A stretch of 64,000 nt of DNA from Dyadobacter jiangsuensis (GTDB lineage: Bacteria; Bacteroidota; Bacteroidia; Cytophagales; Spirosomataceae). Position numbers and translations under genes: made by a program. Of the stretch, positions 38,574 to 47,537 are shown piece after piece. The notes under the pieces are model-generated. The model did no database searches, was not told where the DNA came from, and was given only the letters and a program-made list of their open reading frames with translations. Each line of letters starts with the position of its first letter. The stretch's first letter is position 1. Location of the stretch: NCBI RefSeq assembly GCF_003014695.1, contig NZ_PYAS01000003.1, positions 590,077 to 654,076 of the forward strand. The letters are read 5' to 3'.

Positions 38574-38845
38574 ACTGATCGTATATAGATGAGCGGTAAG
38601 ATTTGTTTTCATTTCTTTAATCAAAACACAATCTGGTTATGAATACCTTATACCATTCGCTGATCTACTCGTCCAGCCGGTAGCCTTGACGGCAAACTTC
38701 AAATCGGTTTCCCACCATTTTGTCAATCGGTTAAGCCGAAAGCTGAGCGGCCTGAAATTCGCAACAGTCTCGCTATTATCAAAGCCCTGCAAAAGGATCC
38801 GAGGGTCCGGCTGTGGTAAGTTAACACTGCATTATATTTTATCGA

Positions 38846-39685
38846 CTATGGACACGGACTACGATGGACTGCTTTTCTGGCCAGGTATATCCCTTGAAGA
38901 ACTACAACGGCGCTGACGGCCATGGGCACTTCGGCTGGCAGGTAGTCACTGGCCGTGATCAGATCAAATGCGCCGTGCCAAACTATCAACGGGACAATAC
39001 TGCCGGACTTTTGGAAAAGCCACCCAAGCAAAATTGCGCCGAAGAAAAGGCTGATTACCCATCCGATTATCCCCCAACCCATTTCCTGGTAATTTTTGTT
39101 GAATGTAAAGGCGGGTAAGTGCCATAGCATCCATATTGCGGTTAGGATGCCGGCCGCTCGAATGGCAGAGTTTTTCCGGAGTAGCGTCGGGAAGAGCCAG
39201 CCCCGCCAACCGGATTCTTCACCCAGACCAAATGTGAGCATCCATATACATAAAACTGCGATGGGTGGCATTCTTGGCAGTTTTTGGGTCTGGCCCAAAT
39301 GGCACAGGGATGAAATTTCTCCGGTTACGATCCAGGTGGTGATTACTGCGACTGTCAGATAAGCCATCAACATGGCACCTGTCAAGTATACCAGCTCGCG
39401 ACGAAACCGAAAACAAAAGATGCTGCTCAGCCATGAACTAACTGCCGAGCTGCCTCCCAGGTAGTAGCTTGCTGCAATGCCGCCAGCCAAAGGGCCGAAT
39501 GAAGCAAAGAAAAACTGGCCTGGAAAATGCCAGGTTTTGAACTTGAATAGTGCCTCAATTGCCAGTGGCGCCCAAAAACTCCATGAAAATGCAAATGTTG
39601 TTAGGATATAGACAAGCAGGGCCTGGTGGCCAGCGTTGGCAGGACCGCGTGTTTTGCTGAGGCTGTACTGGCTTGTGTCAGGCAT
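38846..39685 (-). CDS. CPBP-family intramembrane glutamic endopeptidase
   Basis: The 279-residue polytopic protein bears the conserved CPBP (Abi/CAAX protease-like) motifs: E156-E157-x-x-x-R161 in G-L-G-E-E-S-G-W-R-G-W, His189 in W-H-L-P-A-F, and His237/Asp241 in W-H-G-A-F-D. These form the Rce1-type intramembrane glutamate protease site. Family members process prenylated proteins in eukaryotes, and in bacteria act in bacteriocin immunity or signal processing. The start codon overlaps the last 8 bases of the upstream Usp gene, so the two are translationally coupled in one minus-strand operon. This links the membrane protease to the stress island. Confidence 0.88.
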   Translation of the reverse strand: MPDTSQYSLSKTRGPANAGHQALLVYILTTFAFSWSFWAPLAIEALFKFKTWHFPGQFFFASFGPLAGGIAASYYLGGSSAVSSWLSSIFCFRFRRELVYLTGAMLMAYLTVAVITTWIVTGEISSLCHLGQTQKLPRMPPIAVLCIWMLTFGLGEESGWRGWLFPTLLRKNSAIRAAGILTAIWMLWHLPAFTFNKNYQEMGWGIIGWVISLFFGAILLGWLFQKSGSIVPLIVWHGAFDLITASDYLPAEVPMAVSAVVVLQGIYLARKAVHRSPCP

Positions 39686-40514
39686 CGTTTCTCAGGTGAC
39701 ATACCAGCAACGGAATATCAGTCGCAAGCGCCAGTTTACGGGCAAGGCCCGGGCCATTCAGCAGCAGTTGCAGTAGATTCTTGTCGCGCCTGCAAAGAAT
39801 CAGCATATCGGCATGTGCCTGATGGCAGTATGTTTGAAGACCTTCAAGGACACTACCGGCGTCACGGACAATGAAATCTTCGGATGGAATGCCAAAGTAC
39901 TCCTTCATTTCCTGGATGTATTGGGCGTCGGACTGGATGTTGAGCTGCCTGTCGGAATTGATCTTTAAAAATGTAATGTGTGCTTTCAGCTGCCGGGCGA
40001 GCCCGATCGCTTGGGCAAGCACCGGCTTTTCATCAAATTCCAGCTGGGTGGCGTAAACCATATTTTTGAAATCGGCTTCCACAGCCATTGGCGGCACGAC
40101 CAGCACGGCACAGTCTGCATCTGATGCGATGGCCGCGCTGTTACTTCCCAGTAATTTGTCCAGAAAACCGCCTTGTCCGGTCCTTCCCATCACGATCAAA
40201 TCAACCTGATTCTTTCGGGCGTGATCAAGAATCGCGGGCTGGGTCCCGCCCGTTTCCCAGATACCTTCCGCATGGACCCCAAGCCGATGGGCGAGCGCTA
40301 CGGCTTCGTCGAGTTTTTCGCGGTAGGAGTCTTCCAGCTCCCGGTAAATTTCCAGTGAGCCGATATACTCCGGCAACGCAATGTCATTTACATAGGGATG
40401 ATAGACATAAAGAATCAGCAGGCGCGCTTTTGTTTTGTCAGCGATACGAATGGCAAAAGAGAGCGCTTTTTGGGCGTTCTCTGAAAAATCGATGGGTACG
40501 AGGATTTTTTTCAT
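39678..40514 (-). CDS. Tandem-domain universal stress protein
   Basis: The protein has two UspA domains in 278 residues. The N-terminal domain has MKKILVPIDFSENAQKAL and an intact ATP-binding signature G-R-T-G-x9-G-S (near residues 120-136). The C-terminal domain is degenerate at that site (C-R-R-D-K-N...N-G-P-G). Such pairs typically bind ATP in one half only. It is first in an operon with the CPBP protease. A CRP/FNR-like palindrome with a TTTG-type promoter element lies about 84 bases upstream. It is one of five tandem-domain Usp proteins between 39.6 and 53.7 kb. Confidence 0.92.
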   Translation of the reverse strand: MKKILVPIDFSENAQKALSFAIRIADKTKARLLILYVYHPYVNDIALPEYIGSLEIYRELEDSYREKLDEAVALAHRLGVHAEGIWETGGTQPAILDHARKNQVDLIVMGRTGQGGFLDKLLGSNSAAIASDADCAVLVVPPMAVEADFKNMVYATQLEFDEKPVLAQAIGLARQLKAHITFLKINSDRQLNIQSDAQYIQEMKEYFGIPSEDFIVRDAGSVLEGLQTYCHQAHADMLILCRRDKNLLQLLLNGPGLARKLALATDIPLLVCHLRNDA

Positions 40515-40561
40515 GAGCTCTTCAAGTCAATATGTGGCAGACCGTCGTGGTTCTACGCTTA

Positions 40562-40607
40562 CAAATTTCTGGCTGGCTGCCGGATACATTTATGATTTAT
40601 ATCATAA
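40562..40607 (-). promoter_or_regulatory. Putative CRP/FNR-type site and promoter of Usp operon
   Basis: TTATGAT-TTAT-ATCATAA (40590-40607) has perfect 7-base arms and matches TTGAT-N4-ATCAA at 8 of 10 positions. On the minus strand GAAATTTG (40569-40562) resembles the Bacteroidota -7 box TAnnTTTG. The distance from palindrome centre to the last base of this box is 36.5, putting the site near -41.5. The site also lies in the divergent region 140 bases upstream of the alcohol dehydrogenase start. Confidence 0.5.
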
Positions 40608-40746
40608 TGCTTTGTGATCGAAATTGGGTAGTGGCGACAACCGGCTTTGGCTATAACCGTCATTTTTGAAACTGACAGACGTCATAATAGCCCGGGCTTT
40701 TGCTAATCAACTTTACGGCAGTAATTCACTTGAAAAACAAAGATTT

Positions 40747-41772
40747 ATGCTACCTAAAACGATGAAAGCGGCGGTTGTCCACCAGTTCGGGCAGCCGCTC
40801 AGGATTCAGGAGGTTGCCGTGCGCCGCCCTGGCAATAACCAGGTTTTGGTCAAAGTCGTCGCCAGCGGCGTTTGCCATACCGACCTGCACGCCACAGACG
40901 GTGACTGGCCGGTAAAACCACAATTGCCGCTCATCCCTGGACATGAAGGTATAGGCTATGTGGCCGCAGTAGGCCCTGAGGTGACCGGCGTTAAAGAAGG
41001 CGATATTGTAGGTGTCCCCTGGCTGTACAGTGCATGCGGTTGCTGCGAGTATTGCATTACCGGCTGGGAAACGCTCTGCGATGCTCAACAGAATGGTGGG
41101 TACAGCGTTGATGGCAGTTACGCGGAATACGTGCTGGCCGATTCGCGCTATGTGGCGCACCTGCCCGCAGAAACAGATATGATAGGCATGGCGCCAATCT
41201 TGTGCGCAGGCGTGACCGTCTACAAGGGCTTGAAGGAAACTGAAACCAGGGCAGGAGAGTGGGTGGCTATTTCCGGTATCGGCGGCCTGGGACACCTGGC
41301 CGTGCAATATGCCAAAGCAATGGGTATGCATGTGGCGGCCATAGATGTAAGCGAGGACAAGCTGAATCTGGCAAAGCGCCTTGGGGCAGACCTTGCTGTA
41401 AATGCTATCCAAGACGATCCAGGTACTTTTTTGAAGAAAGAAACCGGTGGAATGCACGGCGTGCTGGTTACGGCGGTTTCGCCCGTGGCTTTTCAGCAGG
41501 GGATCTCTGCGCTCCGCAAAAAAGGAACGATGGCGTTGACAGGCCTGCCTCCGGGCAGTTTCGATCTGTCCATCTTTCAAACCGTTCTTAACCGTCACAC
41601 CATCCGAGGCTCTATCGTGGGCACGCGCAAGGATATGCAGGAAGCAGTCGGCTTCGCCATCGAAGGAAAGGTGAAAGCAACCGTTCACACAGCGCGGCTT
41701 GAAGACATTAACAGCATATTTGACGATATGAAGGCGGGCCGTATCGAAGGACGGGTTGTAATGAGCATGTAG
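40747..41772 (+). CDS. Zinc-dependent alcohol dehydrogenase (AdhP/AdhA type)
   Basis: This is a medium-chain dehydrogenase. The catalytic zinc ligands are in G-V-C-H-T-D and P-G-H-E-G, the structural zinc Cys set is C-G-C-C-E-Y-C-x7-C, and the NAD-binding glycine motif is G-I-G-G-L-G-H-L-A. The product is 341 residues from the ATG at 40747 (or 336 from 40762), the family's usual size; an upstream in-frame ATG at 40666 adds a non-homologous leader. It most likely interconverts ethanol or other short alcohols and aldehydes with NAD(H), consistent with redox disposal under low oxygen. It starts the plus-strand operon that continues 4 bases later with the P-type ATPase. Confidence 0.92.
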   Translation: MLPKTMKAAVVHQFGQPLRIQEVAVRRPGNNQVLVKVVASGVCHTDLHATDGDWPVKPQLPLIPGHEGIGYVAAVGPEVTGVKEGDIVGVPWLYSACGCCEYCITGWETLCDAQQNGGYSVDGSYAEYVLADSRYVAHLPAETDMIGMAPILCAGVTVYKGLKETETRAGEWVAISGIGGLGHLAVQYAKAMGMHVAAIDVSEDKLNLAKRLGADLAVNAIQDDPGTFLKKETGGMHGVLVTAVSPVAFQQGISALRKKGTMALTGLPPGSFDLSIFQTVLNRHTIRGSIVGTRKDMQEAVGFAIEGKVKATVHTARLEDINSIFDDMKAGRIEGRVVMSM

Positions 41773-41776
41773 CGGT

Positions 41777-44320
41777 ATGGTGTCTGCTGATCCAATTTCA
41801 AAAATACAGCTTGGAGAGTCGCCCCTTCAAGCGCTGTATCAGGCCTTGGCAACAGATGGGAACGGCCTTGACAGTGAGCAGGCAGGGCTGAGACAGCAGC
41901 ACATTCGAGCCAGCAAACCTCACACTGAAAGCGGGGCCCGAAAGGTGATGGCTACGTTAGTCAATCAGTTCAGAAGTCCGCTGGTGCTGCTGTTGGTAGT
42001 CGCAGTCATCTTGTCGGCCTTTTTAGGCGAGGTCTCCGATACGCTTATTATCGGCTGTATCATCCTGGCGAGCGGGCTTCTGAGCTTCTGGCAGGAGTAT
42101 AAGGCGGGCAAGGCGGTTGAAAAGCTGCAAAAACTGATCTCGCAAAAAAGCACCGTGATTCGGGGCAACACCGAGCAGGTCGTTGACGCCCAGGATGTGG
42201 TTCCGGGTGATTTGATCCTGCTGAAAGCCGGTGATATCATCCCGGCAGATTGCCGGATCATCGAAAGCAATGAACTACATGTAAACGAAAGCAGCCTGAC
42301 CGGGGAGAGCTTTCCGGCAGAGAAGATGCAGGGGCAAATCAAAGAGCATGCCGCGCTTTCAAATACCTTTAACTGCCTTTGGCAAGGCACCAACGTGATC
42401 AGTGGGACCTCTAGGGCACTCGTGGTCCGGACTTGCGCTGATACTGTTTTTGGTAAACTCCGGGAAAGTCTTTCGGAAAGCTCCGAAACTGCCTTTGAGC
42501 ACGGAATACGCGGTTTTGGTTACTTTCTATTGCAGATCACCACCGTCTTGACGCTGGTGATCCTTTCAGTCAATATTTATTTCGGAAAGCCGTGGATTGA
42601 TTCTGTACTCTTCTCGCTGGCTTTGGCTGTGGGGATGGCGCCCGAGCTGCTTCCCGCTATCATGACTGTGGCCATGTCCACGGCTGCCGCGCGCATGATG
42701 GAGCGCAAGGTGATCGTCAAAAAGCTTTCTTCAATTTTCAATCTGGGGGAAGTAACTGTGCTTTGCACAGATAAAACCGGAACGATCACAGAAGGCAGCG
42801 TCCGGGTTTGTGATGCGGTTGACGGGACGGGAATTTCACGGCAGCATCTTCGCCAATATGCTTACCTGAATGCGGTCATGCAGCAGGGCTTTGTCAACCC
42901 GATCGACGAGGCGCTGTCAGATCTTACCTTGGATAGCAAGGGTTACCGGCGGCTTAATGAAGTTCCCTATGATTTTATCAGAAAGCGGTTGACTGTTTTG
43001 GCGGCCGGTCCCGGCGGCAACCTGATGATCAGCAAAGGGGCGCTTGAAAGTATACTTGAAGTGTGTTCCCGTCTGGAGGTTGATAAAGGGGTTTATGTAC
43101 CGCTGGACGAAGCGCGCCGCCGGTCACTGCTTTGTCAGTACCAGACCTATTGTGAGCAAGGTTACCGGGTCTTAGGCATCGCTGTCAAACAGACCCGGCT
43201 CGATCATATCACAAGGGCCGATGAAAGTGAAATGGCGTTTGCCGGGTATCTGCTGCTGGAAGATCCGTTAAAGTCGTCGAGCCTTTCCTCGATTCAAAAA
43301 CTGAGGGAACTGGGAGTGGAAGTTAAAATCATAACAGGGGATAACCGTTTTGCAGCCATGCACATAGCCAAAACGCTCGGCATTTCCGGGGACCGGATTA
43401 TGACCGGTCCCGAGCTTGATATGCTCACCCCAGAGGCTTTCGGGAAGCGCTGTTCCGGTATAGCTGTTTACGCGGAAATCGAACCTCACCAGAAGGTTCG
43501 GGTGGTCAAAGCCCTGCGGGAACAGGGAGCGGTAACAGCCTACATAGGAGATGGTATTAACGATGTAGCAGCGATCAATGCGGCAGATGCAGGTATCTCT
43601 ACCCATAACGCGGTCGATGTGGCCAAACAAGCCGCCGACTTCGTTTTAATGGAAAAAGACCTTTCCGTGCTGGCGGATGGCATCCTGGAAGGCAGAAAGT
43701 CCTTCGCTAACTCGATGAAATATATTTTCATTACGACCGGCGCTACTTTCGGGAATATGTTCAGTGTGGCGGGCGCTTCGCTGCTATTACCATTTCTTCC
43801 GATGCTGCCCAAACAGATACTGCTTACCAACTTTATTACCGACCTTCCGGCGCTTGCCATCGCCTCCGACCAGGTCGATCCGCAGCAGACAAGACGATCG
43901 GGGAAATGGAGCATGAGCCTGATCCGGCGCTTCATGGTGGTCTTTGGGCTTCACAGTTCATTTTTTGACTTTCTGACCTTTTACGTGCTGTATTTTAAAC
44001 TTCACCTTTCGGGAGCTGCTTTTCGTACTGGCTGGTTTATCGAATCGGTGATCACCGAGCTGCTGATTCTGCTGGTGGTCAGGACACGCCAGCCATTTCT
44101 GAGCAGCAGGCCAGCCAAGGCTTTGCTCTGGCTTACCCTCGCCGCGCTGCTTGCTACGATTTTGCTTCCGGTGTCCCCGCTGGCAAGCGAACTGGGTTTT
44201 ACCGAAATCTCTCAGAGAGAATCGGTATGGATCGCAGGGATTCTTGTGTTGTATGTGGTTACCGCCGATATGCTGAAAGTGCGGTTCTTTCAAGGCGGCA
44301 CAAGGGCTGGTCAACGCTGA
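41777..44320 (+). CDS. MgtA-like P3B-type magnesium-translocating ATPase
   Basis: The 847-residue P-type ATPase has an actuator motif L-T-G-E-S, phosphorylation site C-T-D-K-T-G-T, hinge G-D-G-I-N-D and about ten membrane helices. The fourth-helix sequence M-A-P-E-L-L-P-A-I-M resembles the P-E-M-L-P-M motif of MgtA/MgtB rather than the P-E-G-L-P of calcium pumps, and the S-N-x-F-G-N region of MgtA appears as ATFGNMFSVAGASLLLPFLPMLP. Mg2+ import is the best guess; other cations are possible. It is coupled to the alcohol dehydrogenase gene (4-base gap). A 115-base gap with a small CGGCG/CGCCG hairpin (44355-44369) separates it from the next Usp gene. Confidence 0.85.
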   Translation: MVSADPISKIQLGESPLQALYQALATDGNGLDSEQAGLRQQHIRASKPHTESGARKVMATLVNQFRSPLVLLLVVAVILSAFLGEVSDTLIIGCIILASGLLSFWQEYKAGKAVEKLQKLISQKSTVIRGNTEQVVDAQDVVPGDLILLKAGDIIPADCRIIESNELHVNESSLTGESFPAEKMQGQIKEHAALSNTFNCLWQGTNVISGTSRALVVRTCADTVFGKLRESLSESSETAFEHGIRGFGYFLLQITTVLTLVILSVNIYFGKPWIDSVLFSLALAVGMAPELLPAIMTVAMSTAAARMMERKVIVKKLSSIFNLGEVTVLCTDKTGTITEGSVRVCDAVDGTGISRQHLRQYAYLNAVMQQGFVNPIDEALSDLTLDSKGYRRLNEVPYDFIRKRLTVLAAGPGGNLMISKGALESILEVCSRLEVDKGVYVPLDEARRRSLLCQYQTYCEQGYRVLGIAVKQTRLDHITRADESEMAFAGYLLLEDPLKSSSLSSIQKLRELGVEVKIITGDNRFAAMHIAKTLGISGDRIMTGPELDMLTPEAFGKRCSGIAVYAEIEPHQKVRVVKALREQGAVTAYIGDGINDVAAINAADAGISTHNAVDVAKQAADFVLMEKDLSVLADGILEGRKSFANSMKYIFITTGATFGNMFSVAGASLLLPFLPMLPKQILLTNFITDLPALAIASDQVDPQQTRRSGKWSMSLIRRFMVVFGLHSSFFDFLTFYVLYFKLHLSGAAFRTGWFIESVITELLILLVVRTRQPFLSSRPAKALLWLTLAALLATILLPVSPLASELGFTEISQRESVWIAGILVLYVVTADMLKVRFFQGGTRAGQR

Positions 44321-44435
44321 GCAATGTCATTTTCTGACGTGCCTGGTGTCATCCCGGCGCAAAACGCCGAGGACTAATTTAGGGCTGGCGTATAACCCAA
44401 CGGGGCAGCTTAGTTAAACCTTTAATACCAATCCT

Positions 44436-45281
44436 ATGAAACGAATACTTGTTCCCTGTGATTTTTCGGCAGCAGCGAAACACGCCTTTCAGTTTGCAGT
44501 TGAAATGGCGGCTGCCTGTAACGGTCATGTTTTTGTACTGAAAGTAATGAAGGTCCCCCAGGTTTTCGCAAACGGGATGCCCGGGCAGCCTTATATGACG
44601 ATTGACCCGATTTCGATGATCGACGAGTGGATCGCGTATAGCGAGAAAGAGTTTGAAAAAATGAAAAATAAAACCGGTCGCCCCTCGGGCTCGGCAGAGT
44701 TGCTGCTGGAAACCGGATACGTTAACGATGTCATCTGCGATGTAATCACAAGGGAGAAGATCGATCTGGTGATCATGGGTACGGATGGTGCGTCTGGCTT
44801 CAAAGAGTTCTTCATCGGTTCGCATACCGAAAAGATCGTGCGGGCGTCGCCGGTGCCGGTGATGGCCGTTCACGGCCCGTTTCATCTGGATTGGGTCAAA
44901 AATATCGTTTTTCCGACCAGCATGGAGCTCGACCAGAAACCGCTCGTTGAGCAAATCAAGGCGCTGCAGTCATTATTCGGAGCGGTGGTGCATTTGCTGT
45001 ATGTGAACGGTTTTCCATTTACGATGGAATCCAACGAAGAGGCTGAACGCAAATTGGAAGACTATGCCCTGTTTTATGGATTAAAGGATTACACCATCCA
45101 TGTAAGCAGGGGCCTCAATATTCAGGAAGGTATCCTTAAATACGCCCGCCGTATCCCCAATTCAATCATTGCCATGGGTACGCACGGTCACAAGGGCTTG
45201 GCACATATTACCGAAGGGAGCGTGGCCGAAGATGTGGTCAACCATCTGGCAGAACCTGTCTGGACCTATGTAATGCAATAA
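44436..45281 (+). CDS. Tandem-domain universal stress protein, both ATP sites intact
   Basis: The 281-residue protein has two UspA domains, each with the full G-x2-G-x9-G-S signature (G-T-D-G-A-S-G...G-S-H and G-T-H-G-H-K-G...G-S-V). It starts MKRILVPCDFSAAAKHAF. Both halves should bind ATP, unlike the degenerate second halves of the neighbouring Usp proteins. It follows the ATPase gene and precedes a BON protein gene (29-base gap), so it probably belongs to the same plus-strand transcript. Tandem Usp proteins are linked to survival under hypoxia and starvation. Confidence 0.92.
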   Translation: MKRILVPCDFSAAAKHAFQFAVEMAAACNGHVFVLKVMKVPQVFANGMPGQPYMTIDPISMIDEWIAYSEKEFEKMKNKTGRPSGSAELLLETGYVNDVICDVITREKIDLVIMGTDGASGFKEFFIGSHTEKIVRASPVPVMAVHGPFHLDWVKNIVFPTSMELDQKPLVEQIKALQSLFGAVVHLLYVNGFPFTMESNEEAERKLEDYALFYGLKDYTIHVSRGLNIQEGILKYARRIPNSIIAMGTHGHKGLAHITEGSVAEDVVNHLAEPVWTYVMQ

Positions 45282-45310
45282 GCTAGTATTAACCATTAGC
45301 CTGATCTATT

Positions 45311-45547
45311 ATGACAACTTGTATTCCCGATCTTGCTATCGCTGAGCAGATCAGCAGCATTCTCCACCGCGATGTGCGCATCGATGAGCATGACATTCAG
45401 GTGAGCGTTCACGACGGCTGGGTATTCCTGGACGGGCATGTCGACTTTGAAACAGATCGCGAGCTGGTTCAGTCCCGGATTGAAAACGTAGCCGGCGTTT
45501 GCCGGATCACGAATAATCTGACCTATCCCCGCCAGGTAAGTCGTTGA
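45311..45547 (+). CDS. Single BON-domain protein
   Basis: A 78-residue cytoplasmic protein made of one BON domain, with the characteristic V-x-V-x-D-G-x-V-x-L-x-G-x-V pattern (IQVSVHDGWVFLDGHVD) and the second half VAGVCRITNNLTY. BON domains bind phospholipid or act as small adaptors (OsmY family). No signal peptide is present, unlike OsmY. The next Usp gene starts 3 bases after its stop, so translation is likely coupled. A three-BON protein lies 9 kb away in the same island. Confidence 0.88.
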   Translation: MTTCIPDLAIAEQISSILHRDVRIDEHDIQVSVHDGWVFLDGHVDFETDRELVQSRIENVAGVCRITNNLTYPRQVSR

Positions 45548-45550
45548 TTT

Positions 45551-46372
45551 ATGAAAAATTCCGCTGCTGCATTCCGAATTCTGGTTCCCTGCGACTATTC
45601 GCAGGCGTGCAGGCAAGCACTGGAAGCTTGTGCCACATTTGATTGGCGGATGCCTTTCGAAGTATTCATTCTCGCCGTAGAAGATCCCATGCAGGCTGCC
45701 ATTCATGGCCCGGAAGCGGAGCGTCTGCCGGGAGAATGGTGCGGGGCCTTTCCTTCAAAAGTTAAAATACATCCTTTACGTGAAAAAGGCCGGTTTGTAG
45801 ATGTTGTTCTGGCGGCGGTCGCAACACATTGCATCGACCTGATTATTGTCGGTACCAGAGGTGCCAGGGGGTGGGAGGGAGTCTTTATGGGATCGCATGC
45901 CGAGCGAATCATTCGTGTTTCCTCGGTTCCTGTTCTTGCCATTCCACAGCGCCCGCACCTTACCGGACTTCGCGACATTGTCGTTCCTGTCGATATTGAT
46001 CGCGATCCCGCAGAACTTCGTGACTGTATACAGAGAATCCCCGGTTTTCCTAACGGGCAGTTTCATCTTTTGCATGTGGAGACTAATCCCGCCGTAAGCG
46101 AGCAGTTTGCCATCCAGCTGCTTGAAGATTATAGCCGGCAACTAAGGCTCAAGCATTGCACGAGCTCGTTGATATTTGACGAATCGGTTGCCGGGGGTAT
46201 CCTCCGGTTTGCTACCCAGACCGGCGCAGATCTGATTGCAATGGGCACATTGACTAGCGCCGATCCAGCGCATTTGTTCCGCCCCAGCGTTGCGGCCGAT
46301 ATCGTCAATCATGCCAAAATACCAGTCTATACCTTCCAGCTTACCTGCCGGCAGGTATTGGTATCACTTTAA
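45551..46372 (+). CDS. Tandem-domain universal stress protein, second domain degenerate
   Basis: 273 residues with two UspA domains. The first keeps the ATP signature (G-T-R-G-A-R-G...G-S-H), and the second has lost it (G-T-L-T-S-A-D...R-P-S). The N-terminus MKNSAAAFRILVPCDYSQAC shows the family's beta-1 strand. It lies between the BON gene (3-base gap) and a small unknown gene (11-base gap) in the plus-strand operon. Confidence 0.92.
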   Translation: MKNSAAAFRILVPCDYSQACRQALEACATFDWRMPFEVFILAVEDPMQAAIHGPEAERLPGEWCGAFPSKVKIHPLREKGRFVDVVLAAVATHCIDLIIVGTRGARGWEGVFMGSHAERIIRVSSVPVLAIPQRPHLTGLRDIVVPVDIDRDPAELRDCIQRIPGFPNGQFHLLHVETNPAVSEQFAIQLLEDYSRQLRLKHCTSSLIFDESVAGGILRFATQTGADLIAMGTLTSADPAHLFRPSVAADIVNHAKIPVYTFQLTCRQVLVSL

Positions 46373-46383
46373 ACCTTACTACT

Positions 46384-46626
46384 ATGACCTATCAGGCAGA
46401 ACAAGAAAGGGTTACATTCGTTCTCCCCTTATATTTTCTCAAAGCGGAAGTCACGTTTACCGGGCAGTCGACTGAGGACGGGCTTACCGTTCCCCTTACG
46501 CCCGGCAACGGGCCGCGGGTTAGCATTTCAACGCGCCAATTTGCAAAGGGCTTCTGGCTCGCGCGGTTAAGCTGGTCGGTCGGGCGCGACCGGTTTTGCA
46601 GCGAAGGCTGGTTTGAGATCGCATAA
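46384..46626 (+). CDS. Small hypothetical protein at end of stress operon
   Basis: I do not recognise this 80-residue beta-rich protein with a Cys near its end (FWLARLSWSVGRDRFCSEGWFEIA). It has no signal peptide. The shape of the last 35 residues recalls small FixH-like beta sandwiches, but similarity is too slight to name. It is the last gene before a terminator and 11 bases after a Usp gene, so it is likely part of the same stress transcript. Confidence 0.65.
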   Translation: MTYQAEQERVTFVLPLYFLKAEVTFTGQSTEDGLTVPLTPGNGPRVSISTRQFAKGFWLARLSWSVGRDRFCSEGWFEIA

Positions 46627-46642
46627 CGACAAATGTATCAAT

Positions 46643-46670
46643 AAAGAAGGGCTGTTATCCAGCTCTTTTT
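46643..46670. terminator. Terminator between convergent stress operons
   Basis: AAAGAAGGGCTG pairs (with G-T wobbles) with CAGCTCTTTTT around a short loop, 17 bases after the plus-strand operon and before the convergent Usp gene. Confidence 0.7.
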
Positions 46671-46685
46671 CGGTTTATTGTATTT

Positions 46686-47525
46686 TTATGGATGCGCGAT
46701 AAAAACAGGCAGGTTCAGGTTGCGGATCAGCGGATCGGCAGTGCTCGGTGTGAGCATATTTGAAAACGTGCTACGGCCGTAAGAGCCCATGACCACCAGC
46801 GTCTTTTTCTTATTCATTAAAAACGCGAAAAGCTCCGAATTGGGCCGTCCGTAAAGTTTTTTGAAATGCGCATTGGAATAGTGTGTGCTGACAAGCCGGG
46901 CGAGCTTGCCCTCATCAGGGTCCTCCCGTTCGCTCTCATCCACCACGCGAACAATCGTTAGCCGGCAATCTTCCAGCTCGGGCAAAAGATAGGAAAACTG
47001 CTTGATGGCATGCGCGGCGGCCGCATTGCCATCGTAAGCAAAAACAATCTCCTCAACGCCTTCGAATACATCGGGCGCTATCATGACGGGGCATTCGACA
47101 GCGCAAAGTACATCTTTGAGAAACGAGCTGGGTCTTTTCTCATCCCAGGGCTCTAATGCCAGATCGCTGCCGATAATCATCAGATCCGCGTATCGGCTTT
47201 CGGCCAGAATCTGTTCAAGCGGTTCGTGCGGGTTCTTATGCACGCTTACGTGTACACCCTGCCGTTCACAGATCGAGCGGAAAGTGCTTTCGTTTTCGCG
47301 GAGCAGTGCCTGCTTTTCTGTAAAATCGGGTAGGTCACTGATGGTAATTGTTTTTGCAAAAGGCGTCCCTAATGCGACTTTCATTTCAGGAAGCTGTTGG
47401 TAGGGGGCATTTTGCATAAAGATTCCGATGAGCCTTGACCGGGTAAGCGAGGCCAGATAGCAGGCGAACTGCACGTGATGGGTATTAAGGTGACCGGCAT
47501 CGATCACTAAACGAATGTTTTTCAT
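46686..47525 (-). CDS. Tandem-domain universal stress protein, divergent type
   Basis: 279 residues with two UspA-like halves. The second retains part of the nucleotide motif (V-V-M-G-S-Y-G-R-S...T-P-S), and the first (I-I-G-S-D-L-A-L..) is altered. It starts MKNIRLVIDAGHLNTHHVQF, less canonical than the other four Usp proteins here. It lies 12 bases after the CoA-transferase gene and is the last member of a minus-strand operon with that gene and a membrane protein gene. Confidence 0.88.
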   Translation of the reverse strand: MKNIRLVIDAGHLNTHHVQFACYLASLTRSRLIGIFMQNAPYQQLPEMKVALGTPFAKTITISDLPDFTEKQALLRENESTFRSICERQGVHVSVHKNPHEPLEQILAESRYADLMIIGSDLALEPWDEKRPSSFLKDVLCAVECPVMIAPDVFEGVEEIVFAYDGNAAAAHAIKQFSYLLPELEDCRLTIVRVVDESEREDPDEGKLARLVSTHYSNAHFKKLYGRPNSELFAFLMNKKKTLVVMGSYGRSTFSNMLTPSTADPLIRNLNLPVFIAHP

Positions 47526-47537
47526 CGTGAAAGGCTA

